NCBI GenBank assembly: GCA_021777105.1
Contig: JAIQZQ010000031.1
Span: 1-64,000, forward strand
Reading direction: 5' to 3'
DNA length: 64,000 bases
Source of the DNA: Candidatus Anammoxibacter sp.
GTDB lineage: Bacteria > Planctomycetota > Brocadiia > Brocadiales > Anammoxibacteraceae
Shown here: positions 30,929 to 39,465 of the stretch, piece by piece
How the letters are laid out: each line of letters starts with the position of its first letter
Position numbering within the stretch: the first letter of the stretch is position 1
Made by a program: the position numbers and the translations under genes
The notes under the pieces: model-generated
Databases searched by the model: none
Told to the model about the DNA's origin: nothing
Seen by the model: only the letters and a program-made list of their open reading frames with translations

Positions 30929-31633
30929 TCATTTTGCCTTTGACAATTTTGTTATTTCGGGTTTTGATAAACCGGTTGATTTGGCAATTAAATCAATAGA
31001 TGCTCCGTTTTTTAGCAGATTTTTTGCTATTTCAATCGCTTTGTTCTTTTCTCCCTCTTTTTTGCCAATTTCAATGCCTTGTTCTTTGCCGACTTTTACG
31101 CCTTCTCTAACTCCGTCTTTTATGCCGATATCAATGCCTTTTTCCAGGAATTCCTTGCGCAGCCTGTCGACTTCGGTATATCTGGGTTTGAATTTGTCGC
31201 TATGTTTTAAGACTTCCAAAACCCCTTCTTTAACAAAACTGTAGAATTTATCAGGGGATATTACTAAATGATCAAGGATTTGGGTTTTGTTGAGTATTGC
31301 GGCCTGTATTAACCGGTCGGTGATTTCGATATCGCTTTCGGACGGCTCTATATTTGCGCCGGAATGGTTGTGGACAAGTATAACTCCTGCGGCCATTTTG
31401 TTAGTGGCAAGCCAGAAGACATCCATGGGCTCGACCGTGGCTGCGGTGAAGTTGCCGAGGCTGATAAGTTCAATAAACGAGATTCTGTCGTCAACATCAA
31501 GGCCCACAACCCAAAAGTGTTCCTTTTTTTGTCCGTATTTATTCTCACGCAACAATATCTGCTTCATAATACGGTAAACGTCTTTTGAATCATTTACCTG
31601 TATCTTTTGCTCTTTTGTTAGTTTAACTCTCAT
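30929..31633 (-). CDS. RadC-like JAB/MPN protein fused to an Rpn-type C-terminal tail
   Basis: 234 residues. Residues about 30-150 form a RadC/DUF2466 JAB domain with the metal motif HNHSGANIEPSESD (H-x-H-S-G and the downstream Asp). From about 165 a repetitive segment of G-spaced charged residues (EKGIDIGIKDGVREGVKVGK) leads to AIEIAKNLLKNGASIDLIAK and TGLSKPEI, a tail typical of Rpn/PD-(D/E)XK transposase-like proteins. The RadC helix-hairpin-helix domain is absent. JAB proteins of this kind occur on mobile elements; the function is unknown. Confidence 0.75.
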   Translation of the reverse strand: MRVKLTKEQKIQVNDSKDVYRIMKQILLRENKYGQKKEHFWVVGLDVDDRISFIELISLGNFTAATVEPMDVFWLATNKMAAGVILVHNHSGANIEPSESDIEITDRLIQAAILNKTQILDHLVISPDKFYSFVKEGVLEVLKHSDKFKPRYTEVDRLRKEFLEKGIDIGIKDGVREGVKVGKEQGIEIGKKEGEKNKAIEIAKNLLKNGASIDLIAKSTGLSKPEITKLSKAK

Positions 31634-31898
31634 TGCCGGCCCTTAAATAATAAACCCCCGAATATATGCATTATTAATGGGTTATTATTACTTTTAATAC
31701 TTTAAACGTCAATTGAAATGTGGGGGTTAGACATGTTGTAACGCGTTCAAATGCTTTTGCTTTTTGCTCTCTGCTCGGAGTTTATGCTGAGTAATTACGA
31801 AGTGCGTCCTGCCAACTGATTTCACTTTTTTATTTTTAATTTATATTTTTTTATTTAGGGTTTGAACTATCCTGGTCAGGTTATGACATATTAAAGGC
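31634..31898. other. intergenic, short repeat remnants
   Basis: Contains TCGGAGTTTATGCTGAGTAA (31775-31794), related to TCTGAGTTTATGCTGAGTAA at 26685-26704. No gene supported. Confidence 0.5.
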
Positions 31899-31927
31899 TT
31901 ACAACTATTTGAGGCGTATGGTATAAT
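31899..31927 (+). promoter_or_regulatory. sigma70-type promoter
   Basis: TTACAA, exactly 17 bp, TATAAT, about 92 bp upstream of the DUF433 start codon. The spacer CTATTTGAGGCGTATGG recurs in part (AACTATTTGAGGCGTG) near 36978-36993, so this promoter may belong to a small dispersed repeat. Confidence 0.6.
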
Positions 31928-32018
31928 ATATTTTTTAATTATAATAAAATTTTTTAAACGAATCGTTATTGCCGAGCCGATCGGAATCTAACAATGGTTA
32001 AAATTGAGAGGGGAGATT

Positions 32019-32255
32019 ATGAGTAAATTGTCTCGAATTACATTTGATCCTCAAGTTATGGGCGGCAAACCTTGCATTAGAGGCTTGCGCATGACAGTGG
32101 GGACAATAGTGGGGCTTATAGCTTCGGGCCGAGCAAGAGAAGAAATTCTGGAAGCTTATCCGTATCTGGAAGAAGAAGATATTAACGAAGCCCTTGAATA
32201 TGCGGCATGGCGGGTAGAAGAGATTGAAGTCCCATTAGAACTCGCTAAAAAATAA
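32019..32255 (+). CDS. DUF433-family antitoxin (VapB-like)
   Basis: 78 residues from the ATG at 32019, which follows a GAGGGGAG site; a TTG at 32004 is less likely. The family pattern RITFDPQVMGGKPCIRGLRM, then T-V-G-T-I-V and YPYLEEEDINEALEYAAWR is complete. DUF433 proteins pair with DUF5615 PIN-like toxins and carry a winged-helix-like DNA-binding fold. The toxin gene follows but is separated by 175 bp instead of the usual few bases. Confidence 0.88.
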   Translation: MSKLSRITFDPQVMGGKPCIRGLRMTVGTIVGLIASGRAREEILEAYPYLEEEDINEALEYAAWRVEEIEVPLELAKK

Positions 32256-32430
32256 CATCGCATTTTACCGCGCGCCGGCAACCCGTATTTTGAGCTTTTC
32301 AATCGCCGAATCCTTAATACAGCAATGACGCGCGCGCATTTTGTTTGTCCAGAATCAGACATGTCAAATTCCAATCAAATCAATATAATAAAATAGAAAA
32401 GTTATATTTCCACAAACCTTTATTGCAAGA

Positions 32431-32799
32431 ATGAAAATAATTATTGATATAAATCTCACTCCAAATTGGATTGAAGTATTTAGAAAAAACGGTATAGAAG
32501 CCGCGCATTGGTCAAAAATCGGCGATCCTAAAGCTCATGATCATGTCATAATGTCATGGGCTGTTAAAAATAATCACGTTGTGTTTACAAACGATCTTGA
32601 TTTCGGATCTTTGTTAGCCGTCACTAACGCCGGCGGCCCAAGTGTGATTCAAATCAGAACGCAGGACGTTTTGCCTGAATTTTTAGAGAACGTTGTTATA
32701 GGTTTGATTGAACAATATCGAACGCTGCTTGAACAAGGCGCATTAATAGTTGTAGATGAAAACAAGTCCAGAGGGAGGATTTTGCCCTTAAACCGTTGA
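32431..32799 (+). CDS. DUF5615 PIN-like toxin
   Basis: 122 residues. It begins MKIIIDINLTPNWIEVFRKN with the early acidic residue of the PIN-like fold, then HVVFTNDLDFGSLLA with the conserved T-N-D-x-D-F and a basic C-terminus. It is probably an RNase neutralised by the DUF433 protein upstream. The ATG follows GCAAGA with no strong ribosome site. The 175-bp spacer from the antitoxin is unusual and holds GC-rich fragments, possibly an insertion scar. Confidence 0.85.
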   Translation: MKIIIDINLTPNWIEVFRKNGIEAAHWSKIGDPKAHDHVIMSWAVKNNHVVFTNDLDFGSLLAVTNAGGPSVIQIRTQDVLPEFLENVVIGLIEQYRTLLEQGALIVVDENKSRGRILPLNR

Positions 32800-32863
32800 A
32801 GGGGCTCATCATGCATTATTAAGAGCTCTACAGATTTATGTTTTTGTTTTTTTGAATAGAGTA

Positions 32864-32935
32864 AACATACTCGCAACTGGAGTTGCGTTAATGTCAGGTG
32901 TGGTTCAAATCATGAGATTTGAACCAACCGGAAGG
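32864..32935. repeat. repeat E variants
   Basis: GTAAACATACTCGCAACTGG followed by GTGGTTCAAATCATGAGATT and TGAACCAACC. The first block recurs at 23290-23306 and the GGTTCAA/TTGAACC pair at 49304-49330. Confidence 0.55.
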
Positions 32936-33095
32936 GGATTAGGTTTTCGAAATTTGTAAATAAATAAAAGGCTAAAGCCTTAACTCCAAGAAGCTGAGTT
33001 TATTGAAATTTACTCTGTAGGGTTTTATTTCACAATATTTGATAATAAACATACGCTAATAAACTTTTTCAAAAACTTGGTGTATTGAACTATAG
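32936..33095 (+). repeat. family C repeat, copy 2
   Basis: Same block order as 9671-9840: GGTTTTCGAAAT, ATAAAAGGCTAAAGCC, ACTCCAA, GGGTTTTATTTCA. It is immediately followed by CTATAGAAATGATTTCCATC (33091-33110), which shares 17 of about 20 bases with the truncated hicA at 24953-24972, as if another hicA copy was cut here. Confidence 0.75.
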
Positions 33096-33136
33096 AAATG
33101 ATTTCCATCGTGGGGTAGGCCTTTGGATACCTGATT

Positions 33137-33445
33137 TTATTCGTTTAAGAACTCGCAAATCTCAACTTCTTTGTCCAGCCGGTTTGCGCATTTATCTTCT
33201 TCTATATCAAGATCGTAATCCATCTGCAAGCCAAGCCAAAATTGAGGGGACATCTTAAAGTAACGCGCCAAACGCAGCGCCGTATCCGCGGATACCCTGC
33301 GTTTCATAAGAACAATTTCATTAATTCTGCGCGGCGGAACTCCCAGCCCTTTAGCCAACCGGTTTTGACTTAACCCCATAGGCTTAATAAATTCTTCCAG
33401 CAGTATTTCACCCGGATGAATAGGGGCTATTCTCTTTGTATTCAT
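33137..33445 (-). CDS. higA: HigA-family antitoxin (XRE HTH)
   Basis: 102 residues. It starts RIAPIHPGEILLEEFIKPMG, the HigA signature, with the helix-turn-helix LSQNRLAKGLGVPPRRINEI and W-L-G-L-Q-M-D-Y-D-L near the C-terminus. It is a distant paralogue of the HigA at 26132. Its toxin, normally upstream, survives only as a 40-codon fragment ending 12 bp before this start. Start ATG at 33445. Confidence 0.9.
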   Translation of the reverse strand: MNTKRIAPIHPGEILLEEFIKPMGLSQNRLAKGLGVPPRRINEIVLMKRRVSADTALRLARYFKMSPQFWLGLQMDYDLDIEEDKCANRLDKEVEICEFLNE

Positions 33446-33457
33446 AACAAGCCCTTT

Positions 33458-33580
33458 CTAATGATAATCAACTATTTTAACATTTTTTGCTTTGCCGTCC
33501 AGCCATTTAAAACAAACTCGCCATTGATCATTTATCCTAAGGGCTCGGAAAGAAATATTTATAAATCGGCAAGCGTACAC
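33458..33580 (-). pseudogene. HigB toxin fragment (C-terminal 40 residues)
   Basis: A frame from a GTG at 33580 reads into FRALRINDQWRVCFKWLDGK and ends KIVDYH with TAG. This is the conserved C-terminal half of HigB (R-I-N-D-Q-W-R-V-C-F, then V-x-I-V-D-Y-H). About 50 N-terminal residues are absent and the sequence upstream is the promoter of the divergent AAA gene, so the toxin's 5' half was deleted or replaced. Confidence 0.75.
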
Positions 33581-33608
33581 TTGAAATATTAACACTATGT
33601 GGTAAAAT
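33581..33608 (+). promoter_or_regulatory. promoter for the AAA_14/DUF4143 gene, possibly leaderless
   Basis: TTGAAA, 16 bp, TAAAAT. The ATG at 33616 lies only 7 bp after the -10 hexamer, so the transcript would begin at or near the start codon. CTTGAAATATT and AAAATATCAAG at its edges form an imperfect inverted repeat that may bind a regulator. Confidence 0.45.
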
Positions 33609-33615
33609 ATCAAGT

Positions 33616-34845
33616 ATGATTAAGAGGATTTACAAGTCAAAATTAACCGAATTGCTTAAATTGTTCCCGGTTGTGGCAATAATAGGCGCGAGGCAGGTAG
33701 GCAAAACCACGCTGGCCACAAAGTTAATAGATGGTGAAAGGGAGTATTTTAATCTTGACGATATTGCAACCCTTAACATTGCAAAGAAAAACCCGGAGCA
33801 TATTTTAGACAAAAACAGTCCCGTAACGATAGATGAAATTCAACGCGCGCCGGAACTGTTGCTTGAAATCAAAAAACGCGTAGACAACAATAAAATTCCA
33901 GGGAAATTTCTGATTACCGGGTCGGCAAATATAGAACTGCTTCCAAAGCTTCAGGAGAGCCTGGCCGGCAGAATTGTTTTTATTGAGATGTTTCCCGTTA
34001 CCCTGTTTGAACAGTTTAGCGACAGGGACATGCCCGGCATTGTAAATGTGTTGGAAACCGGCGCGCTAAACACGGGGGGCAATAAAAAAATAGTTAACCC
34101 CATCAACCTCATGGATGAGATTATATTCGGGTCATATCCTGATTTGGTTTTAAACAAAAGCCATTTATATAAAGACCATTGGTACGATGGGTATATAAAG
34201 ACTTATTTGGAGAGGGATGTCGGCTATTTGTCAAATATCCGGTCAATAGGAGATTATCAACGCGTTCTTGCCCTAAGCAGTTTCCGCATAGCCAATATTA
34301 TTTCGTTAACCGAACTCTCAAAAGAGTGCGGCCTTAAGTTAATGACGTTAAAGCGTTATTTTAATCTGCTCGCAATATCATATCAGTTTTATCAATTGCT
34401 CCCATTTTATAGAAACATCGGCAAAAGGTTTGTGAAGACTCCGAAATTGTATAGTTACGATTCCGGCTTGTCCGCTTATTTGCAAGGGTTAAAAAATCTG
34501 CTTGACGTTGAAAGGCTGAACAGGTCAGGCCCCTTAATAGAAAACAGGATAGTAACCGAGCTTAAAGCCCTGCTTTCGGTTTATACAATGGGAGCTAAGA
34601 TGTATTTCTATAACGTTCACGCCTGCGGCGAAATAGACCTTGTAATTGAGCACAAAGGGCGGTTATTGCCTATAGAAATAAAATCGACAGCTAATATTGA
34701 CAAAATCAATCTCAAGACAATTGAGAATTTTCAAAACAACTTTCAGGACGAATCAGGGCTAGCCATAATAATTTACCTGGGCGCGGAATTACTTGAGATT
34801 AGAGACAATATATTTCTCGTCCCGTGGCAACATTTGCTTCTGTAA
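33616..34845 (+). CDS. ATP-binding protein, AAA_14 plus DUF4143
   Basis: 409 residues. The Walker A region is VAIIGARQVGKTTLATKL near residue 20, Walker B is PVTIDEIQRAPELL, and the arginine-rich GRIVFIEMFP block follows. The DUF4143 half has YIKTYLERDVGYL and a late nuclease-like strand pattern (EIDLVIEHKGRLLPIEIKST), the D-E-x-K core of a restriction-endonuclease-like fold. The family is abundant in anaerobes and archaea and its cellular role is unsettled. It diverges from the truncated higBA. Confidence 0.88.
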   Translation: MIKRIYKSKLTELLKLFPVVAIIGARQVGKTTLATKLIDGEREYFNLDDIATLNIAKKNPEHILDKNSPVTIDEIQRAPELLLEIKKRVDNNKIPGKFLITGSANIELLPKLQESLAGRIVFIEMFPVTLFEQFSDRDMPGIVNVLETGALNTGGNKKIVNPINLMDEIIFGSYPDLVLNKSHLYKDHWYDGYIKTYLERDVGYLSNIRSIGDYQRVLALSSFRIANIISLTELSKECGLKLMTLKRYFNLLAISYQFYQLLPFYRNIGKRFVKTPKLYSYDSGLSAYLQGLKNLLDVERLNRSGPLIENRIVTELKALLSVYTMGAKMYFYNVHACGEIDLVIEHKGRLLPIEIKSTANIDKINLKTIENFQNNFQDESGLAIIIYLGAELLEIRDNIFLVPWQHLLL

Positions 34846-34972
34846 TTTTTCAAAACGCATTTGATCCGGCCGCCGCGCTCCCTGCCAACCGCTTTCCCGC
34901 TTTTCCAACTTCCACTTTGCGCTCTTTGCGCTTCGCGCTTATTGCTTGTTGGTTCAACGTCTCCGGCTTGAA
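34846..34972. other. intergenic with repeat E copy
   Basis: Contains TGTTGGTTCAACGTCTCCGG followed by CTTGAACTATAG at 34947-34978, directly joined to the family C copy. No gene. Confidence 0.5.
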
Positions 34973-35141
34973 CTATAGTCAAACAAATCAGGTTTTCGAA
35001 AAATTATGTTCGTATATGTTTTCTTCAGATGCAATGAAATAAAACCCTAAAGGGTAAATTCCAATAAGCTCAGATTGTTGGAGTTAAGGCTTTAGCCTTT
35101 TATTCATTGCCAGATTTCGAAAACCTAATGCTTTTGAGTAT
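34973..35141 (-). repeat. family C repeat, copy 3 (inverted)
   Basis: On the minus strand it follows the order of copy 1: TATACTCAAAAGCATTAGGT, TTTCGAAATCTGG, AATAAAAGGCTAAAGCC, TTTACCCTTTAGGG. The ends AGGTTTTCGAAA and TTTCGAAAACCT are inverted copies. Confidence 0.8.
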
Positions 35142-35209
35142 AACAAGCGGTATACTTGATTTGAATCTCCCTTACACCCTTCTTGGCCCCCTCGGACATA
35201 ATTCTCCGC

Positions 35210-35340
35210 TGGAGCAATCTTATAGATTGCTCCAAATGTTTCTTAGAACCATTGGCGTTATTAATAATGACAAGTTTTGCGCCCGTTCTAATGCTTTGGC
35301 TTAAACGTGTGGAGGCAGTCTACAAGACTGCGCCGGCAAA
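35210..35340 (-). mobile_element. family B element, long copy (inverted)
   Basis: Reverse-complement partner of 26495-26624: TGGAGCAATCTTATAGATTG, AACCATTGGCGTTATT, GGCTTAAACGTGTGGAGGC and CAGTCTACAAGACTGCGCCG. It is non-coding. The two long copies lie 8.6 kb apart and bracket the ROC-COR/TIR/RadC region. Confidence 0.75.
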
Positions 35341-35610
35341 AATGTTTTAGACTAATCTTTCGCTGGATAGGGGGATGTGAAAATGTAAAATAGAGGGAAA
35401 AATCTTTGATTTTTTTGAGGCGAGTGTACTATTGGCGCGAGGTTGGACCTCGCGCTAAACGATTGTGTGTCTGAAGCGCTAAGTTTGCAGTGTTTTTTTG
35501 AGCAGTCAAAGCTAATGCGCCAAAGGCATGGCATTTTTAATTTATTGTGAGCCGAGGTTCAACCCCGACTCAACTTTGCCATGCCCTTTTTCCCGCTCTT
35601 TTGTTCAGCC
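35341..35610. repeat. intergenic with hairpin repeat H
   Basis: GGCGCGAGGTTGGACCTCGC at 35434-35453 followed by GCTAAA forms a hairpin seen again at 63138-63163, and GAGCCGAGGTTCAACCCCGA (35552-35571) is a related sequence. No gene is supported. Confidence 0.55.
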
Positions 35611-36501
35611 CTATTCCCGAATTACAGAAACAACTGAACCGGCGACTGTTATACCAAAATCTATCTTTACGTTTTGAGTCTCATAATCTGATGTTTGGTA
35701 TTTTGCGGGGATAAAAGATCTTGGCTCGCGTACCCACCCTTCGCCGAGCACTATTGCCGGCACTGGTATAGATAGTATATCCAGCTTTTCGCCTGCATTA
35801 GAAGGAACTACAATCCTTACAGCGCCTCCGGCAACGCCAATACCGACGTTATGTTGCTGGTTCTCGTAAGCGCCGTGAAAATCAAGATTAACGGCCTGGC
35901 CGCCTCCAAGGACTTTTAAATCTTTAAAATCGGAATTTCCTATATTTGTCATAGAAAAGCCGCTCCCGCCTCCTGTAACCAGGATTGACTCAACTTGCCT
36001 GGTTGTGGGCTCGCTAAAATCGGCTAAGAAGCCCGACCCGCCAAAATTTAAAACACAATTTTTAAGCGGCATACCGCCAAAGTCCACAATTCCGCCTACT
36101 CCGCCGGAATTAATTGTTAAATCAGTGTTAACATCGTAGTCTCCCACGGTTATATCCCATGTTTCTACTACTGTAGGAATAAGAACTGTTGGCGGGATTT
36201 TAATGTTTGAAGAAAAACCGGCATTAAATATGCCGCTTACAAAATTTGTGCTAAGCCCCGGGTTTGAAACGTTGGTGTCAAATGTCACTTCTGCTTTGAC
36301 AATGAAATCCGTATCATCAGTTTGGGTTATATTAACCTTTGCTCCCCCAAATGAGAATGAAAGCATAAGAGAGCTGACGTCGGCTTGACTTAAATCACTG
36401 TTTGTTAATGTAAGTGTTTTTGTTGATACTTCCGCTATGGCAACAGAGCTTAATATGCAAACAGTAAAAGCCGCCATTATAAATGATAATATCTTTTTCA
36501 T
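35611..36501 (-). CDS. secreted beta-rich protein, unknown
   Basis: 296 residues. A signal peptide is clear (basic start, hydrophobic core FIMAAFTVCILSSV, cleavage near AIAEV). The mature part alternates short strands with many Gly, Ser, Asn and Asp residues, for example INSGGVGGIVDFGGMPLKN and LNFGGSGFLADF, resembling the toast-rack-like fold of DUF2154/LiaF-type domains. Its place would be the periplasm or cell surface. No cysteines for lipidation at the cleavage site are seen. Start ATG with an AAAGGAG site 8 bp upstream. The function is unknown. Confidence 0.7.
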   Translation of the reverse strand: MKKILSFIMAAFTVCILSSVAIAEVSTKTLTLTNSDLSQADVSSLMLSFSFGGAKVNITQTDDTDFIVKAEVTFDTNVSNPGLSTNFVSGIFNAGFSSNIKIPPTVLIPTVVETWDITVGDYDVNTDLTINSGGVGGIVDFGGMPLKNCVLNFGGSGFLADFSEPTTRQVESILVTGGGSGFSMTNIGNSDFKDLKVLGGGQAVNLDFHGAYENQQHNVGIGVAGGAVRIVVPSNAGEKLDILSIPVPAIVLGEGWVREPRSFIPAKYQTSDYETQNVKIDFGITVAGSVVSVIRE

Positions 36502-37134
36502 TTTAATACTCCTTTCTAAATTTATGGTTTAACCGGAAATATAATAAAGATTCGATAAAGCTTTCATTACAATACCGGTAAACATGTTAAGTTAACAAAT
36601 AAAACCTGCGTTTCACGCCTCTTTTAATACCCTATTTTTCTTATTACCGCCTCCTTTCGCCATCGCGCTTTTTTATTTAGACATTTATCTATAAAGCACA
36701 TTTAAAGCCAAAACTGCGGAAGTATAAAAAAAATTTCAATATTTTTATAAAAACACAGCGAGCAACACACATAACATATTGCCAACATAAGGGTTATGGA
36801 TATTTACAGCGAAGAGGTTTTCGAAGTTTAAGTCAAAAAAAAACTTATTTAAGTAATTCTTTCAACTTTTTGGCCGGAGCCAAAATGTTACTTTAGGTAA
36901 CAGCTCCATTCAGGAAAACTTTTCCTTTTTCATGGAATTTGGAGTGGCAATGTTAACATGCTGAAACATAAGGGGTTATAACTATTTGAGGCGTGTAACA
37001 AAAGGTTACGGCAGCTGGTTGTATCAATAAGTAGCGCCAACATGTTGTTGTAGAACAACCAAAAAATGAGTGAAAACCGGTTTTAAAGTTTGATGTTGGG
37101 TTTCATTTCATTCTACCCAACCTACGTATCTGCT
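36502..37134. other. intergenic, no gene seen
   Basis: About 630 bp, AT-rich. GGTTATAACTATTTGAGGCG (36974-36993) resembles the promoter region at 31899. I see no supported gene or clear terminator. Confidence 0.5.
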
Positions 37135-39078
37135 CTAATGTGAATTATCCTCGATGGATCTTGCTTTTAATGTTTTTTCCACAGCCAGCTCAACATCATT
37201 TACCTGGAACGGTTTGTTAATTATGAAATCAACACCTTCCAGTTTAGCTTTATCCGGGTCTATAACACCGCCTGTTATCAAGCCAAAAATAGCCGATGGT
37301 TTTATCCGCCTGGCTTCATTTATAACTTCCCAACCGGACATACCAGGCATGCCGAGGTCGGAGATCAACATGTCGTAATCTCCGCGCTTAAACTCTTCTA
37401 TACCGCTTTTTCCGTTTGAAAATATAGATGTCCTATGTCCATGTTTTGAGAGAATTGTTGCAAGCAGGTCGCTTATTTGGGTATTGTCATCTATAATCAA
37501 TATTCCGGCTTGTTTTATGTTTGGCGCGGCGCCGGCATCGGCATTGCCGTCAAAACTTGTTTCCGCCCCTTTTGGAAAGCTAAATTCAAAGGAAGTTCCT
37601 TTTCCTAATGTTGAAAGAACCGCCATTTTTCCGTTATGCCTTTTAATGATGCCGTAAATCATGCTCATTCCCAATCCGCTATGGGTTGCGCCTTTTGTTG
37701 TAAAAAACGGATCAAAAATCTTCTCTTTTGTTTCATCGGACATCCCGATTCCATCGTCGGATATTGCGAAAATTATGTTATCGTCCTTTTTAGAGGTTGT
37801 TATATTTATCTCTCCGCCGTTTGGCATGGCGTCTATGGAATTAAATATTAAATTTATAACCATCTCCCGCAGGTCTGAGCCATATCCTGATATAACCAAA
37901 TCTTCTTCCGCAAGGTTTTCAGCAATAGAGATGTTAATGCCCTTTTCCTGCAATGTGTCTATCCACAACGGTTTAGTTAAAATGACGGCATCTTTTACGA
38001 TGTCATTGATCTTAACGGAATGAAATTGATTGTCATCTTCCTCCGGTTTTGAAAATTTCTGCAACCTTTTTATAATATTGCCGCTGTCTATTGCGGCTTG
38101 CTTAATAGCGTTTGTCCTTTTTAAAATAGCTTCTTTGTCATCGGCAACCTCGATAAGTTCAGTATTTCCCAAAATTACAGCCAACATATTATTAAAATCA
38201 TGAGCAATGCCGGAAGCCATTAAACCCAAGGCCCGCAGTTTTTCAGATTCGGTTAATCTTATCTGCATACTTTCTTCTTCTTCGGATTTGCGTTTTAATT
38301 CAGTATAGAACCTGGCGTTTTCTATTGCAACGGCGGCATGATTTGCAAAGATGCTTAGAAACAGAGAGTCTTCTTCCTTAAAAGAGGTTCCGTCGGCTTT
38401 GTTTATAACCTCTAACGCGCCGATTATTCTTGATTTTGCCTTAAGCGGGACGCAAACTATTGATTTCGTCTCAAAGCCCGTGGCGCTGTCAATCTTTTCA
38501 TAAAACCTGGAATCTTGGCAAACATCCTGAATCAGGACATCTTTTCCGTTTTTAACAACCCAGCCTGCGATACCCTTGCCGGGTGGAAGCTGGATATCGG
38601 TTAATTTCTCGGACTCCGGCCCCGTAGGCACGCTAAAAACCAAAGCCCCAGTCTTATCGTCAAGCAGCATAAGCGTGCTTGCCTCTGAATTAGTCACTCT
38701 GGCCGCGCATTTCATAATGCGGCGCAGCGCTTCTGAAATATTAATAGATGAATTGATAATAGAGCACTCCTCTATAACAAGCCCAAGTTTTTCGCTTTCC
38801 AGCATCTTATATTTTTCAATCATCTTGTCTTGCTCTTTCAAAGCAAATTCAATGCGCTCCTGTGTTGTGTAACCTGCGTCGATTAATATCTTGCCCAAAC
38901 AAGGCGCGCTTCCGGCGGCCAGACGCGCTTCGGACACGATGCCGGCTCTGGGAAGTTTTTCAGACATACTAATGTTCTGAAAAAGAGCTTCCTGCTTTTT
39001 CAGAGCTTCATGCAGATTTTGTTCTGTAATAATGCCCATGTCAGACAAAATCTCGCCCAATAATTTTTTTAATATCAT
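37135..39078 (-). CDS. hybrid sensor histidine kinase with GAF domain and receiver
   Basis: 647 residues, no membrane segment. The N-terminus carries two short repeats of the GspE/MshE N-terminal type (LGEILSDMGIITEQNLHEAL at 8-27 and LGKILIDAGYTTQERIEFAL). A GAF domain follows (about 115-275), then the HisKA dimerisation helix with the phospho-His in SGIAHDFNNMLAV, and a HATPase with ISDDGIGM and GLGMSMIYGI. The receiver has the phospho-Asp in MLISDLGMPGMSGW. It senses a cytosolic cue through GAF and passes phosphate to its own receiver. No dedicated output regulator is adjacent. Confidence 0.9.
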   Translation of the reverse strand: MILKKLLGEILSDMGIITEQNLHEALKKQEALFQNISMSEKLPRAGIVSEARLAAGSAPCLGKILIDAGYTTQERIEFALKEQDKMIEKYKMLESEKLGLVIEECSIINSSINISEALRRIMKCAARVTNSEASTLMLLDDKTGALVFSVPTGPESEKLTDIQLPPGKGIAGWVVKNGKDVLIQDVCQDSRFYEKIDSATGFETKSIVCVPLKAKSRIIGALEVINKADGTSFKEEDSLFLSIFANHAAVAIENARFYTELKRKSEEEESMQIRLTESEKLRALGLMASGIAHDFNNMLAVILGNTELIEVADDKEAILKRTNAIKQAAIDSGNIIKRLQKFSKPEEDDNQFHSVKINDIVKDAVILTKPLWIDTLQEKGINISIAENLAEEDLVISGYGSDLREMVINLIFNSIDAMPNGGEINITTSKKDDNIIFAISDDGIGMSDETKEKIFDPFFTTKGATHSGLGMSMIYGIIKRHNGKMAVLSTLGKGTSFEFSFPKGAETSFDGNADAGAAPNIKQAGILIIDDNTQISDLLATILSKHGHRTSIFSNGKSGIEEFKRGDYDMLISDLGMPGMSGWEVINEARRIKPSAIFGLITGGVIDPDKAKLEGVDFIINKPFQVNDVELAVEKTLKARSIEDNSH

Positions 39079-39465
39079 TGTTAGCCCTCCTTAACGGGCA
39101 GGCATAAACTGCAAACTAAAATTAATCATTTAAAAGTCAAAGGCCACAATCCGGCCCCATGCGTTTCCGCGCCTATTAACGGATATGTGAATGCGTATAT
39201 CTTTAAATCCCCGTTAAACATGTATAATGCCGCGCCTTTAGTTTTAATCCACTTGAAGACAAGTGGTTATAATAGGCGTTTAACAACCGTTTAATTTATA
39301 TAAAACAAATTATATATTAGTGCTGTTTTGCGCCTTTTGCAAGCTTTAAACATTACAACCACAGTATTTGCAGTTGCCAATTAAAAGCTGGAGCATTCTT
39401 TTTCCACCTCGCCCCCCCCCCCCCCAGAGTCAGGGAGCAAAAAGGTTAAAGTTAACCGTGTTCTG
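39079..39465. other. intergenic with a C14 homopolymer
   Basis: 39412-39425 is a run of 14 C. No gene is seen in this gap. The tract lies downstream of the DUF5131 gene's stop codon (39466). It may be a slippage site or a sequencing or assembly artefact. Confidence 0.6.
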
